Below, piece after piece: positions 17,559 through 27,756 of a stretch of DNA of 64,000 bases. The notes under the pieces were generated by a model, which was not told the origin of the DNA, made no database searches, and saw only the letters and a list, made by a program, of their open reading frames with translations. Where the stretch lies: positions 1 through 64,000 of the forward strand of contig NZ_JAAXYH010000005.1 of assembly GCF_012911865.1 (NCBI RefSeq). Direction: 5' to 3'. Each line of letters begins with the position of its first letter. The first letter of the stretch is position 1. The position numbers were made by a program, and so were the translations under genes. The stretch is from Shewanella salipaludis (GTDB lineage Bacteria > Pseudomonadota > Gammaproteobacteria > Enterobacterales > Shewanellaceae).

Positions 17559-18221
17559 ATGTTGCGAGCAATATCCCGTTTTTGTTGTGCCTTGATGCTA
17601 TTCGGTGGTTTTGGGCTGGCCCAGGCCGCAGATGACAACATTAATACCATGGATCCCTATGCCATGGTGAAAGCCGTGGCCAACAAGACCTTCGATCGTT
17701 TTCACCAGGACAAGGCCATCATAGATAAGGACATGGATCACCTGAAAATCATAGTCCGTGAAGAACTGATGCCTTATATCGACTCCAAATACGCCTCTTA
17801 CAAGGTGTTGGGCCAGTATCTGCGTGATACCACTGCCGATCAGCGTGAGCGTTTCGTGCAGGCCTTCGAAGGTTATTTAGTCGCTACCTATGCCCAGGCC
17901 TTTACCGAGTACACAGATCAAAAGGTGGAGTTTTCGCCGGCTATCGATTTCAGCAAGGAAAAGATGGTCGATGTTAACGTGCAGATCATAGAAGCGGGAC
18001 GCCCTCCCATTAAGCTGCAGTTTAAGGTGCGTCGCCTTAAGGACAACAGCTGGAAGGCGTTCGACTTGGTGGCCGAAGGCGTCAGCCTGCTGGCATCCAA
18101 GCAGTCTGAGGTGTCCAATCTGGTGCGCCAGCAAGGCATAGAGGCAGTGATCGACATGCTCAATGAGCGCACCAAGGCGCATGTGACCAAGGCGAGTCAA
18201 CAGCAGAGGACGGCAAAATAG
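17559..18221 (+). CDS. mlaC: Periplasmic phospholipid carrier MlaC
   Basis: A 220-residue periplasmic shuttle between MlaA/OmpC and MlaD. The signal peptide ends at A-Q-A-A near residue 24. The mature chain is a mainly helical MlaC/Ttg2D domain, with the A-F-E-G-Y-L-V-A-T-Y-A-x-A-F-x-E-Y segment near 105. It lies 11 bases after mlaD, and its stop codon shares a G with the mlaB start. Confidence 0.95.
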   Translation: MLRAISRFCCALMLFGGFGLAQAADDNINTMDPYAMVKAVANKTFDRFHQDKAIIDKDMDHLKIIVREELMPYIDSKYASYKVLGQYLRDTTADQRERFVQAFEGYLVATYAQAFTEYTDQKVEFSPAIDFSKEKMVDVNVQIIEAGRPPIKLQFKVRRLKDNSWKAFDLVAEGVSLLASKQSEVSNLVRQQGIEAVIDMLNERTKAHVTKASQQQRTAK

Positions 18222-18508
18222 TGGTAGAGTTTGTGCAACAGGGCGAACAATGCCTGGTCAAGGGGCGTCTGACTCAGACAGATGTGAGTAGCCTCTGGAC
18301 ACAGAAGGACGCATTGCTGGGGCCTCAGACAAGGGAGCTGGAGTTGTCGGCACTCGAATACAGTGACAGCGCGGGTATTGCGTTCCTCATTAACCTGTCC
18401 CGACAGGGCAGGACGCAACACCTGAGACTGATGGCGCCGTCGCCCCAGCTGAAAAAGCTCATCGCATTATATAACTTAGCAGCCTTCTTCAGCGAAGAAG
18501 CTAATTGA
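18221..18508 (+). CDS. mlaB: STAS-domain protein MlaB
   Basis: A 95-residue STAS-domain subunit that binds MlaF and supports its activity. Characteristic is L-E-Y-S-D-S-A-G-I-A-F-L-I near residues 46-58. The GTG start overlaps the TAG of mlaC by one base, so reinitiation is likely. Confidence 0.9.
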   Translation: MVEFVQQGEQCLVKGRLTQTDVSSLWTQKDALLGPQTRELELSALEYSDSAGIAFLINLSRQGRTQHLRLMAPSPQLKKLIALYNLAAFFSEEAN

Positions 18509-18527
18509 AAACTAAGGTAAAGATTTC

Positions 18528-18785
18528 ATGGATTGCACATTGATAGAAGAAATACTCACAGCGGCACTCGGACTCGAAGAAGTTCATGTCAGCTCGGATG
18601 GCAGCCATTATAAGGTCATTGCCGTCGGCGAATGCTTCGATGGCATGAGTCGGGTGAAGCAACAACAGGCCATCTATGGGCCACTGAGCGAGCAGATCGC
18701 CAGCGGTGAATTACACGCATTGACTATTAAAACTTTTACGCCGACGCAATGGAAACGTGAAAAACTGTTCAACATGCCAGGGTAG
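18528..18785 (+). CDS. ibaG: BolA-family protein IbaG
   Basis: An 85-residue BolA-like protein (YrbA/IbaG). The conserved histidine region L-H-A-L-T-I-K-T-F-T-P near residues 65-75 and the V-S-S-D-G-S-H-Y-K-V loop fit. Family members work with monothiol glutaredoxins in Fe-S handling. Between mlaB and murA, the same context as E. coli. Confidence 0.92.
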   Translation: MDCTLIEEILTAALGLEEVHVSSDGSHYKVIAVGECFDGMSRVKQQQAIYGPLSEQIASGELHALTIKTFTPTQWKREKLFNMPG

Positions 18786-20054
<1,269 letters not shown>

Positions 20055-20072
20055 TCATACCTGGTAGCGAGC

Positions 20073-20098
20073 AAAAAGCCACCCCAGGGTGGCTTTTT
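20073..20098. terminator. Bidirectional terminator murA / degS
   Basis: A 12-bp stem AAAAAGCCACCC with its complement and a two-base apex, flanked by A and T tracts on both sides. Ends murA and the convergent degS. Confidence 0.9.
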
Positions 20099-20129
20099 TG
20101 TGTCTGCTACCGGCGAGTGCTCTGGCTTA

Positions 20130-21212
20130 TTAGCCGTTCGATACGGGTTTCTCGCCGATCACCACGGGGATCTCCTGGGGCTTGCCCTGGCGTATTATCG
20201 TCATCATCACCTTCTTGCCCGGCATGGTCTCGGCTATCCTGTCCATCAACATTTCGACTCCGGGAACTTCTTCGCCTTCGTATTTGATGATCACATCTTT
20301 GGGCATCAGCTGGGCCTTGGCTGCCGGTCCTGTGGCGTCGATACCCGTGATCAACACCCCCTTGGTATCCGGCAGGTTGAGGATCTGCGCGACCACAGGG
20401 CTCAGGGCCTCACCCGATATCCCCAAGGCACCGCGAATGACCCGGCCGTGTTGGATGAGTTTATCCATTATGCTGTGAGCCAGCTTGATCGGAATGGCAA
20501 AGTTGATGCCGTGACCGCCGCCTTCACCGCCTATCTGGAAGGCGGCGGTATTGATGCCTATCAACTCGCCGCGGGTGTCTATCAGGGCGCCCCCCGAATT
20601 GCCCGCGTTGATGGCGGCATCCGTTTGCAGGAAATCCAGGTAGCCTGTGCTCAGACCGTTACGGCCGGTGGCGCTGATGATCCCCTGGGTGATGGTCTGT
20701 CCCAGATTGTAGGGATTGCCTATGGCGAGGACCACATCACCCACCTGAACCGGAATATCCAGGTTGATTGGCACTATGGGCAGGTTATCGCCCTCAATCT
20801 TGAGCACCGCCAGATCTGTCTCGGGATCTGAGCCTATGACTTCCGAGGTAAATTTACGTCCGTCCTGCAGCGCGACCACTATCTCATCCGCTTGTTTGAT
20901 GACGTGGTAATTGGTGAGTATGTAGCCTTCCTTGCTCATGATGACGCCGGAGCCCAGCCCCTGGAGCGAACTGGAATTGAGCGGTCGGTTTTGATCTATG
21001 CTCAGGCTGTAGATATTGACCACGGCAGGGGCCGCCCGGCGAACGGCCTTGGCGAATGACAGCTCGCTGCCGTCGTGAGATGCGGGCTGCAGCAAGCCGT
21101 GGTTGCCATTACCGCCGTTGAACAGGGAGGTTGCCAGCAAAAAGATGGCCGCCATGATCAGGCCAAATAAGACCGCTTTACCTAGGTAGTGCAGAGTATT
21201 CTTGATATTCAT
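20130..21212 (-). CDS. degS: Membrane-anchored serine protease DegS
   Basis: A 360-residue site-1 protease that in E. coli cleaves RseA to release sigma-E when outer-membrane proteins misfold. One N-terminal helix (about residues 11-30) anchors it. The triad is His103 (T-N-Y-H-V-I), Asp133 (E-T-D-L-A) and Ser206 (G-N-S-G-G-A-L). A single PDZ domain follows from about 255. ATG 21212 starts the anchor; a longer in-frame start at 21329 adds an unrelated stretch. It sits downstream of the degQ-type protease on the same strand. Confidence 0.93.
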   Translation of the reverse strand: MNIKNTLHYLGKAVLFGLIMAAIFLLATSLFNGGNGNHGLLQPASHDGSELSFAKAVRRAAPAVVNIYSLSIDQNRPLNSSSLQGLGSGVIMSKEGYILTNYHVIKQADEIVVALQDGRKFTSEVIGSDPETDLAVLKIEGDNLPIVPINLDIPVQVGDVVLAIGNPYNLGQTITQGIISATGRNGLSTGYLDFLQTDAAINAGNSGGALIDTRGELIGINTAAFQIGGEGGGHGINFAIPIKLAHSIMDKLIQHGRVIRGALGISGEALSPVVAQILNLPDTKGVLITGIDATGPAAKAQLMPKDVIIKYEGEEVPGVEMLMDRIAETMPGKKVMMTIIRQGKPQEIPVVIGEKPVSNG

Positions 21213-21348
21213 AGGGGGGCTTTGCGGTCGGCTCAAATCAAAAAAGGTGATGTAGATTAACATGTTTAACAATAAGAAGCACAGGTAGGCATAAGCTACC
21301 TGTGCCCCGCCTTGGCCGGCATAGCGCACCGGCCGTCAATCTGTCGCC

Positions 21349-22701
21349 TTAACGCAATACCAGGTAGAGTTGGCTCTTGCCTCTGATGAGTTTGAGGGCG
21401 ACGGCACCCTCCTGATCTTTCAGCTCAGCTTTCAGTGACTTGAGATCTTTAATCTTGGTACGGTTGACCCCGACTATGAGATCCCCCTTCTGCAATCCGC
21501 TCAAGGCGGCCGGTGAGCCTTGGGCCACATCCGTGATTTCTACCCCGTTGTTGACGTTTTCCAGTGTGGCGCCTTGCAGCATGGGATGAATCACACCTGC
21601 TGCGGTCTCGCTCGTTTGACTGGCTTCTCCCAGTGTGACCTTGACGGTTTTCTCATCGCCATCGCGTATGAGTCCAAGTTCGAGTCTAGCCCCGGCGCCC
21701 ATGGTCGCGACCTTGGCGCGCAGCTCCTGGAAGGTCTTAATCTTGCGGCCATTGACGCTGACGATAATGTCGCCACCCTTGATGCCTGCCTTGTCGGCGG
21801 CACTGCCCGGCATGACTTCGTTGACGAAGCCGCCATGTTGGGTATCCAGTCCGAAGCCCTCGGCCAGCTCGCTGGTCAGATCTTGCCCTGTGACCCCCAA
21901 TACCCCGCGCCTGACTTCACCGTGTTCTATCAGCTGTTTGACCAGGTTATGGACCATGTTCGCCGGAATGGCGAAGCCTATGCCGACATTGCCGCCGCCG
22001 GGCGCCACTATGGCAGTGTTGATGCCGATCAGCTCGCCATTGAGATTAACCAGGGCACCGCCTGAGTTGCCGCTGTTGATGGCCGCATCCGTCTGAATGA
22101 AGTTCTCCAGCATTTCAATCCCCAGACCGCTGCGCCCCAGGGCGCTGACTATGCCTGAGGTGACTGTTTGCCCTAGGCCGAAGGGGTTGCCTATGGCAAC
22201 GGCGAAGTCACCCACCCGCAGGCTGTCCGAATCCGAGGTCCGGATGGCGGTGAGGTTCTTGGCCTCAATTTGCAACAGGGCGATATCCGATTCGGCATCT
22301 GTGCCGATCAGCTTGGCTTTGACTTCGCGGCCATCGTGCAAGCCTATCTTGATTTCATCTGCACCGTCGATCACATGGTTGTTGGTGACTATATAGCCCT
22401 TGTCGGCATCTATGATCACCCCTGAGCCCAGGCCGCGAAACGGCCTTTCCTGCACTTGCTCCTGGGGGGCGTTGGGGCCGAAGAAGTAGCGGAATACATC
22501 CGGGATCCTTTGCTTGGACACATGGGTGCCGGACACGGCCACTGAGACGACAGCCGGCGTGGTGCGCTCGAGCATGGGCGCCAGGCTGGGTAACATTTGG
22601 CCCTCAACCGTCATGGGGATGGCGGCCTGGGAGATGGCAGGCATCAGACTCAGGCTGACGCCTAGAATTGCGGCTGAAAGTACAGATAATTTTGTCTTCA
22701 T
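21349..22701 (-). CDS. degQ: Periplasmic Do-type serine endoprotease (DegQ/DegP)
   Basis: A 450-residue protease-chaperone of the periplasm. The signal peptide ends A-I-S-Q-A-A near residue 27. The triad is His109, Asp139 and Ser213 (G-N-S-G-G-A-L). Two PDZ domains are at about 255-345 and 370-450. The Q-linker loop of DegP is short here, and pairing with degS favours the name degQ, but a single Do protease may serve both roles. A sigma-E-like promoter lies about 110 bases upstream. Confidence 0.93.
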   Translation of the reverse strand: MKTKLSVLSAAILGVSLSLMPAISQAAIPMTVEGQMLPSLAPMLERTTPAVVSVAVSGTHVSKQRIPDVFRYFFGPNAPQEQVQERPFRGLGSGVIIDADKGYIVTNNHVIDGADEIKIGLHDGREVKAKLIGTDAESDIALLQIEAKNLTAIRTSDSDSLRVGDFAVAIGNPFGLGQTVTSGIVSALGRSGLGIEMLENFIQTDAAINSGNSGGALVNLNGELIGINTAIVAPGGGNVGIGFAIPANMVHNLVKQLIEHGEVRRGVLGVTGQDLTSELAEGFGLDTQHGGFVNEVMPGSAADKAGIKGGDIIVSVNGRKIKTFQELRAKVATMGAGARLELGLIRDGDEKTVKVTLGEASQTSETAAGVIHPMLQGATLENVNNGVEITDVAQGSPAALSGLQKGDLIVGVNRTKIKDLKSLKAELKDQEGAVALKLIRGKSQLYLVLR

Positions 22702-23034
22702 CTATTCAATGCTCCAAAGGTGTAAGTAATAATCTAGACCCTGTCTTGCTGTCTGAACCGGCGAGAGTCAAGTCGCTATTGTTAGGGGCGCCATTGCCCT
22801 GATATTGACTCCGACTCTGGGTTGTTTAGAAAAGTTCTCTTGATTAACAAAGGTTAATTTTAAATTGTCCGGCATTTCCTGGTCGAGTTCGTCGATAAGC
22901 TAGGCCTTCATCTCCCGCTGTCACCGACGCCATCCCGGCTGCCAAGGCAAACTCGGCCGGCTCACATATACCTTGCAGCTGGCTGGCATGGTACTATTGC
23001 GCCGCGCAAGTTCAGCAGAGAAGAGAATATTCGA
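22702..23034. other. Divergent spacer degQ / zapE
   Basis: 333 bases without a gene. It holds the candidate sigma-E promoter for degQ at 22810-22837 and an AT-rich stretch at 22840-22870. No convincing promoter for zapE was found, although weak -10-like TACTAT occurs at about 22992. Confidence 0.5.
22810..22837 (-). promoter_or_regulatory. Candidate sigma-E promoter for degQ
   Basis: On the minus strand GAACTT (22832-22837) is followed after 17 bases by TCGGA (22810-22814). The E. coli sigma-E consensus is GAACTT-N16-TCnnA, so the -35 is perfect and the spacer one base long. It is about 110 bases before the degQ start. Confidence 0.5.
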
Positions 23035-24147
23035 GTGTCGCAGTTAAGCCCTTGGCAACATTATCAAAAAGATCTTACCCGGGAAGGTTTCTCGCACGAC
23101 TCTGCCCAGGAAAATGCCGTGAAGGCATTACAAAGGGTATATGAGGATCTGATTAAGGCAAATCAACCCAGATCGGCATGGGGTAAGTTGTTGGGCGCAT
23201 TCGGCGCTCAATCTCAGTCACACCAGGTTCAGGGTTTGTATCTATGGGGTGGCGTCGGCCGCGGCAAGACCTACCTGATGGATACCTTCTTTGACGCCTT
23301 ACCCGGAACCAGGAAGCTCAGGGCGCATTTTCATCGCTTCATGCACCAGCTGCATCATGAATTGGGAGAGCTGCCCGGGGTACAAGATCCTTTGTTGATA
23401 ATCGCCAAGAAGATGGCGGGGCAGTATCAGATCATCTGTTTCGATGAATTCTTCGTTTCCGACATTACCGATGCCATGCTGCTGGGCACGCTATTCCAGG
23501 CTCTGTTCAAGGAAGGGGTTGTCTTGGTGGCGACCTCCAATATCATTCCCGATGATCTCTATAAAAACGGTCTGCAACGGGCGCGTTTCTTGCCCGCCAT
23601 CGCCCTGATCAATAAGCATTGTCAGGTGTTGAATGTGGATTCAGGGATAGATTATCGCTTGCGCACCCTGGAGCAGGCAGAGATCTATCATTACCCGCTG
23701 GACCAAGCGGCCGAAACCAACTTGCTGCGATACTTTGGGCAATTGGCGCCCGAGTCTGAAGTATCGGCTGCGCCCATAGAGATAGACGGCAGGGAGATCC
23801 CTATCCGCAAGCAGGCGCAGGGGGTGTTGCTGGTCGATTTTCGCGCCCTATGCGATGGTCCGCGCAGCCAACGGGATTATATGGAGTTGGCGTGCCAGTA
23901 TCATACCGTCTTGATCAGTGGGGTAGAGCAGATGGGCGCCCAGCAAACCGGCGATGATATCGCCCGCCGTTTTCTGGCCATGGTCGATGAATTTTACGAG
24001 CGTCAGGTGAAGCTGATTATGTCCGCCGCCGTGTTGCTGGAACATATCTATACCGAGGGGCAGTTGAGTTTTGAATTCAGGCGTTGTCGCTCCCGCTTGG
24101 TCGAGATGCAATCCCATGATTATTTGGCCCTGGAACATCTGCCCTGA
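23035..24147 (+). CDS. zapE: Cell division ATPase ZapE (AFG1-like)
   Basis: A 370-residue AAA+-type ATPase. ZapE associates with FtsZ rings in E. coli, and the eukaryotic homologue is mitochondrial AFG1. The Walker A motif G-G-V-G-R-G-K-T is near residues 72-79, the Walker B I-I-C-F-D-E-F-F-V near 135, and the conserved R-F-L-P-A-I near 185. The start is GTG. Length is usual. Upstream of rplM as in many gammaproteobacteria. Confidence 0.92.
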   Translation: MSQLSPWQHYQKDLTREGFSHDSAQENAVKALQRVYEDLIKANQPRSAWGKLLGAFGAQSQSHQVQGLYLWGGVGRGKTYLMDTFFDALPGTRKLRAHFHRFMHQLHHELGELPGVQDPLLIIAKKMAGQYQIICFDEFFVSDITDAMLLGTLFQALFKEGVVLVATSNIIPDDLYKNGLQRARFLPAIALINKHCQVLNVDSGIDYRLRTLEQAEIYHYPLDQAAETNLLRYFGQLAPESEVSAAPIEIDGREIPIRKQAQGVLLVDFRALCDGPRSQRDYMELACQYHTVLISGVEQMGAQQTGDDIARRFLAMVDEFYERQVKLIMSAAVLLEHIYTEGQLSFEFRRCRSRLVEMQSHDYLALEHLP

Positions 24148-24274
24148 GGCGAGGTTCAGGGGGAAAAAGTGCTGCGGCACTCTGCCGGGAAAGCGTGGGC
24201 GGCGGGGCAGCCAAGTTGAGTGGTTTTTTATGATTTTCATTAAAATATCAGGTGATTTTTAACTCAGCTTTGTC

Positions 24275-24427
24275 TATAATCCGCCACCTGCCCACGTTAC
24301 TCCGCCAATTGGGCGGAAGTTGTAAGCCAAATTCCTTGCTCGAAGGGGCACCAGGATAGGCAATTTTGTGTTGTTCGCAAATGCAGACAGCATGTGAGAC
24401 AGAAATTAACTTTGGGTTTTTGTAATA
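24275..24427 (+). promoter_or_regulatory. rplM promoter (-10) and long leader
   Basis: A perfect TATAAT at 24275-24280 with a poor -35 would start a leader of about 140 bases. The leader contains a hairpin TCCGCC/GGCGGA at 24301-24317. The rplM ATG has no Shine-Dalgarno-like sequence in the preceding 20 bases. In E. coli L13 represses its own message through such a leader; control here by L13 is inference. Confidence 0.5.
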
Positions 24428-24856
24428 ATGAAGACTTTTACTGCTACACCAGAAACTGTAACTCGTGACTGGTATGTCGTTGACGCAGACGGCAAAACTT
24501 TAGGTCGTATCGCTACTGAAATTGCTAGCCGTTTACGCGGTAAGCACAAGCCAGAATACACACCACACGTAGACACAGGTGATTACATCATCGTTGTTAA
24601 CGCTGATAAAGTGACTGTGACTGGTAACAAAGCGAAAGGCAAGACGTACTACTCGCACTCAGGCTTCCCTGGTGGCATTAAGCAAATCAGCTTCGAGAAG
24701 CTGCAAGCGCAGAAGCCAGAAATGATCATCGAGAAAGCAGTCAAGGGTATGTTACCAAAAGGTCCTCTGGGCCGTGCCATGTTCCGTAAACTGAAAGTTT
24801 ACGCTGGCGCAGAACATAACCACACTGCACAACAACCTCAAGTTCTTGATATCTAA
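24428..24856 (+). CDS. rplM: 50S ribosomal protein L13
   Basis: A 142-residue large-subunit protein that binds 23S rRNA early in assembly. Diagnostic segments are [15 protein letters not shown] near residue 20 and the C-terminal [20 protein letters not shown]. Codon use is strongly biased, as for a highly expressed gene. First gene of rplM-rpsI. Confidence 0.99.
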   Translation: MKTFTATPETVTRDWYVVDADGKTLGRIATEIASRLRGKHKPEYTPHVDTGDYIIVVNADKVTVTGNKAKGKTYYSHSGFPGGIKQISFEKLQAQKPEMIIEKAVKGMLPKGPLGRAMFRKLKVYAGAEHNHTAQQPQVLDI

Positions 24857-24870
24857 ACGGGATTAAGCAA

Positions 24871-25263
24871 ATGGCTGCAACTCAGTACTACGGCACTGGC
24901 CGTCGAAAAACTTCTACTGCTCGCGTATTCGCTAAAGTAGGTAGTGGCAACATCGTTGTAAATCAACGCCCTCTGGATCAGTATTTTGGTCGTGAAACTG
25001 CTCGTATGGTTGTTCGTCAACCATTGGAGTTGGTTGAAATGACTGACAAGCTGGACATCTATGTAACTGTTAAGGGCGGTGGTACCACTGGCCAAGCAGG
25101 CGCCATCCGTCACGGTATCACCCGTGCTCTGATGCAACTGGATGAAGCTCTGCGTCCATCTCTGCGCGCCGCTGGTTTCGTTACCCGTGATGCTCGTAAA
25201 GTTGAGCGTAAGAAAGTGGGTCTGCGTAAAGCACGTCGTAAGCCACAATTCTCTAAGCGTTAA
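24871..25263 (+). CDS. rpsI: 30S ribosomal protein S9
   Basis: A 130-residue small-subunit protein whose C-terminal tail reaches the P-site tRNA. The typical [11 protein letters not shown] start and the basic end [14 protein letters not shown] are present. Fourteen bases after rplM. Confidence 0.99.
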   Translation: MAATQYYGTGRRKTSTARVFAKVGSGNIVVNQRPLDQYFGRETARMVVRQPLELVEMTDKLDIYVTVKGGGTTGQAGAIRHGITRALMQLDEALRPSLRAAGFVTRDARKVERKKVGLRKARRKPQFSKR

Positions 25264-25280
25264 TTCGTTTTCAGAATCTC

Positions 25281-25308
25281 AAAAAACCCAGCTTATGCTG
25301 GGTTTTTT
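25281..25308 (+). terminator. Terminator of rplM-rpsI
   Basis: The stem AAAAAACCCAGC with its complement, loop TTAT, ends in six T residues. Confidence 0.9.
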
Positions 25309-25395
25309 ATTGCCTACTGTCAGCTTATTTGTATTTTAGTGGCAATAACTGACACAATAAGCTTATGTCTGTCATTATCATACGAAATCCCCCTT

Positions 25396-25584
25396 ATGTC
25401 TTTGCAACTCATGATGCTCGCGCTGGGTCTTATGCTGATATTCGAGGGCATAGGGCCATTGTGTTTTCCGAAAAAATGGCGCCAATATTTGGCTGAGATT
25501 TCGGCACAAAATCAAAGTGTTCTCAGGCGTTTAGGCGGTTCACTCGTCACCGCCGGCCTGGTGTTGCTGATTATTTTTTCATAA
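25396..25584 (+). CDS. yjeT: DUF2065 small membrane protein (YjeT)
   Basis: A 62-residue protein with two hydrophobic helices (about 3-20 and 45-61) separated by the family motif F-P-K-K-W-R-Q-Y. ATG 25396 matches the family's M-x-L-Q-L start; an upstream GTG adds 19 residues without support. It lies before purA as in E. coli, but hflK and hflC, its usual upstream neighbours, are absent here. Function unknown. Confidence 0.85.
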   Translation: MSLQLMMLALGLMLIFEGIGPLCFPKKWRQYLAEISAQNQSVLRRLGGSLVTAGLVLLIIFS

Positions 25585-25617
25585 ATGACTTGCCTTCTGC
25601 CCCCTAAAATCTGTTAA

Positions 25618-26946
<1,329 letters not shown>

Positions 26947-26963
26947 TCCACAGGTTCAGTCAT

Positions 26964-26988
26964 AAAGGCCGCAGTAGCGGCCTTTTTC
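26964..26988 (+). terminator. purA terminator
   Basis: The stem AAAGGCCGC with its complement, loop AGTA, then a T-rich tail. It separates purA from motX. Confidence 0.88.
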
Positions 26989-27036
26989 TTGCCTGTGCTT
27001 TACCCGGGTTGCCGGTGCTTGAAATTCAGTCATGGC

Positions 27037-27063
27037 TCAAGAAATGAGTTATACTGCCGATGC
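27037..27063 (+). promoter_or_regulatory. Sigma-28 (FliA) promoter of motX
   Basis: TCAAGAAA (27037-27044), 11 bases, then GCCGATGC (27056-27063). The flagellar sigma-28 consensus is TAAAGTTT-N11-GCCGATAA: the first six -10 bases and the spacing match exactly. Transcription should start near 27070. Confidence 0.72.
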
Positions 27064-27095
27064 ATAGAGTAACCCCATCGTCATCGAGAGCCGTT

Positions 27096-27716
27096 ATGCT
27101 GCGTATTGTGTCACTCATATTGTTGTTAGTTTCAGCGTCAATCAGCCGAGCCGAGCCCCAGGCAGTGGATGTTTACAGCCAGGAGCAGTTGCTGGAGCTG
27201 ATCCGCAGCAAGCAGTATTTAACCAAGGTGAAGAAAGACGATTGTCAGCTGTTGCAAGATATTGAAGCCAGGGCAGAAGTGTTGAAACAGCCGCTGTATC
27301 AATACCTTTGGGGGGAAATGCTTAATTTTGGCATCTGTGTGAAGGCCAATCCGCCCAGGGGTATTTCCCTGTTGCGCGATGCGGCCGAGCAGGGCAGTAG
27401 CGAAGCCATGGTGCGGATTGCCGAATATTACCGCGACGGTAAGTTCGTGATCCAGGATAAGGAAAAGGCGGTACATTATGTATTGCCCGCGGCAGCCAAC
27501 GGTGACTTACCGGCAAGGCTCATGCTGGTCGGCTTGTTCGGCCAGGGACATGGCAGCCCAAGAGATTACGAATTGGGTTATCATTGGTTGTATAACGATG
27601 TTTTCAGTGATGACGCGACGAAAGAGAAAGCATTGAAATTATTGCAGGTGTTAGCCAAGAGAATGCCTGCCAGTGCAGTGGAGCGGGCTCAGCAGGAGCA
27701 TCTGCGTCCCCGCTAA
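27096..27716 (+). CDS. motX: Sodium-driven flagellar motor protein MotX
   Basis: A 206-residue periplasmic protein of the polar-flagellum T ring, which with MotY holds the PomAB/MotAB stators. The signal peptide ends near A-S-I-S-R-A (residue 19). The middle holds Sel1-like repeats (R-G-I-S-L-L-R-D-A-A-E-Q-G-S-S-E-A-M and K-A-V-H-Y-V-L-P-A-A-A-N-G-D). Identification rests on these and on the purA-motX-rnr-rlmB order of vibrios and shewanellae. The ATG at 27060 lies inside the -10 of the sigma-28 promoter, so the start is 27096, which has GAGAG five bases upstream. Confidence 0.85.
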   Translation: MLRIVSLILLLVSASISRAEPQAVDVYSQEQLLELIRSKQYLTKVKKDDCQLLQDIEARAEVLKQPLYQYLWGEMLNFGICVKANPPRGISLLRDAAEQGSSEAMVRIAEYYRDGKFVIQDKEKAVHYVLPAAANGDLPARLMLVGLFGQGHGSPRDYELGYHWLYNDVFSDDATKEKALKLLQVLAKRMPASAVERAQQEHLRPR

Positions 27717-27756
27717 CAGACTTCGCCAGAGCGAAGACAACATATTTGGATATTGA

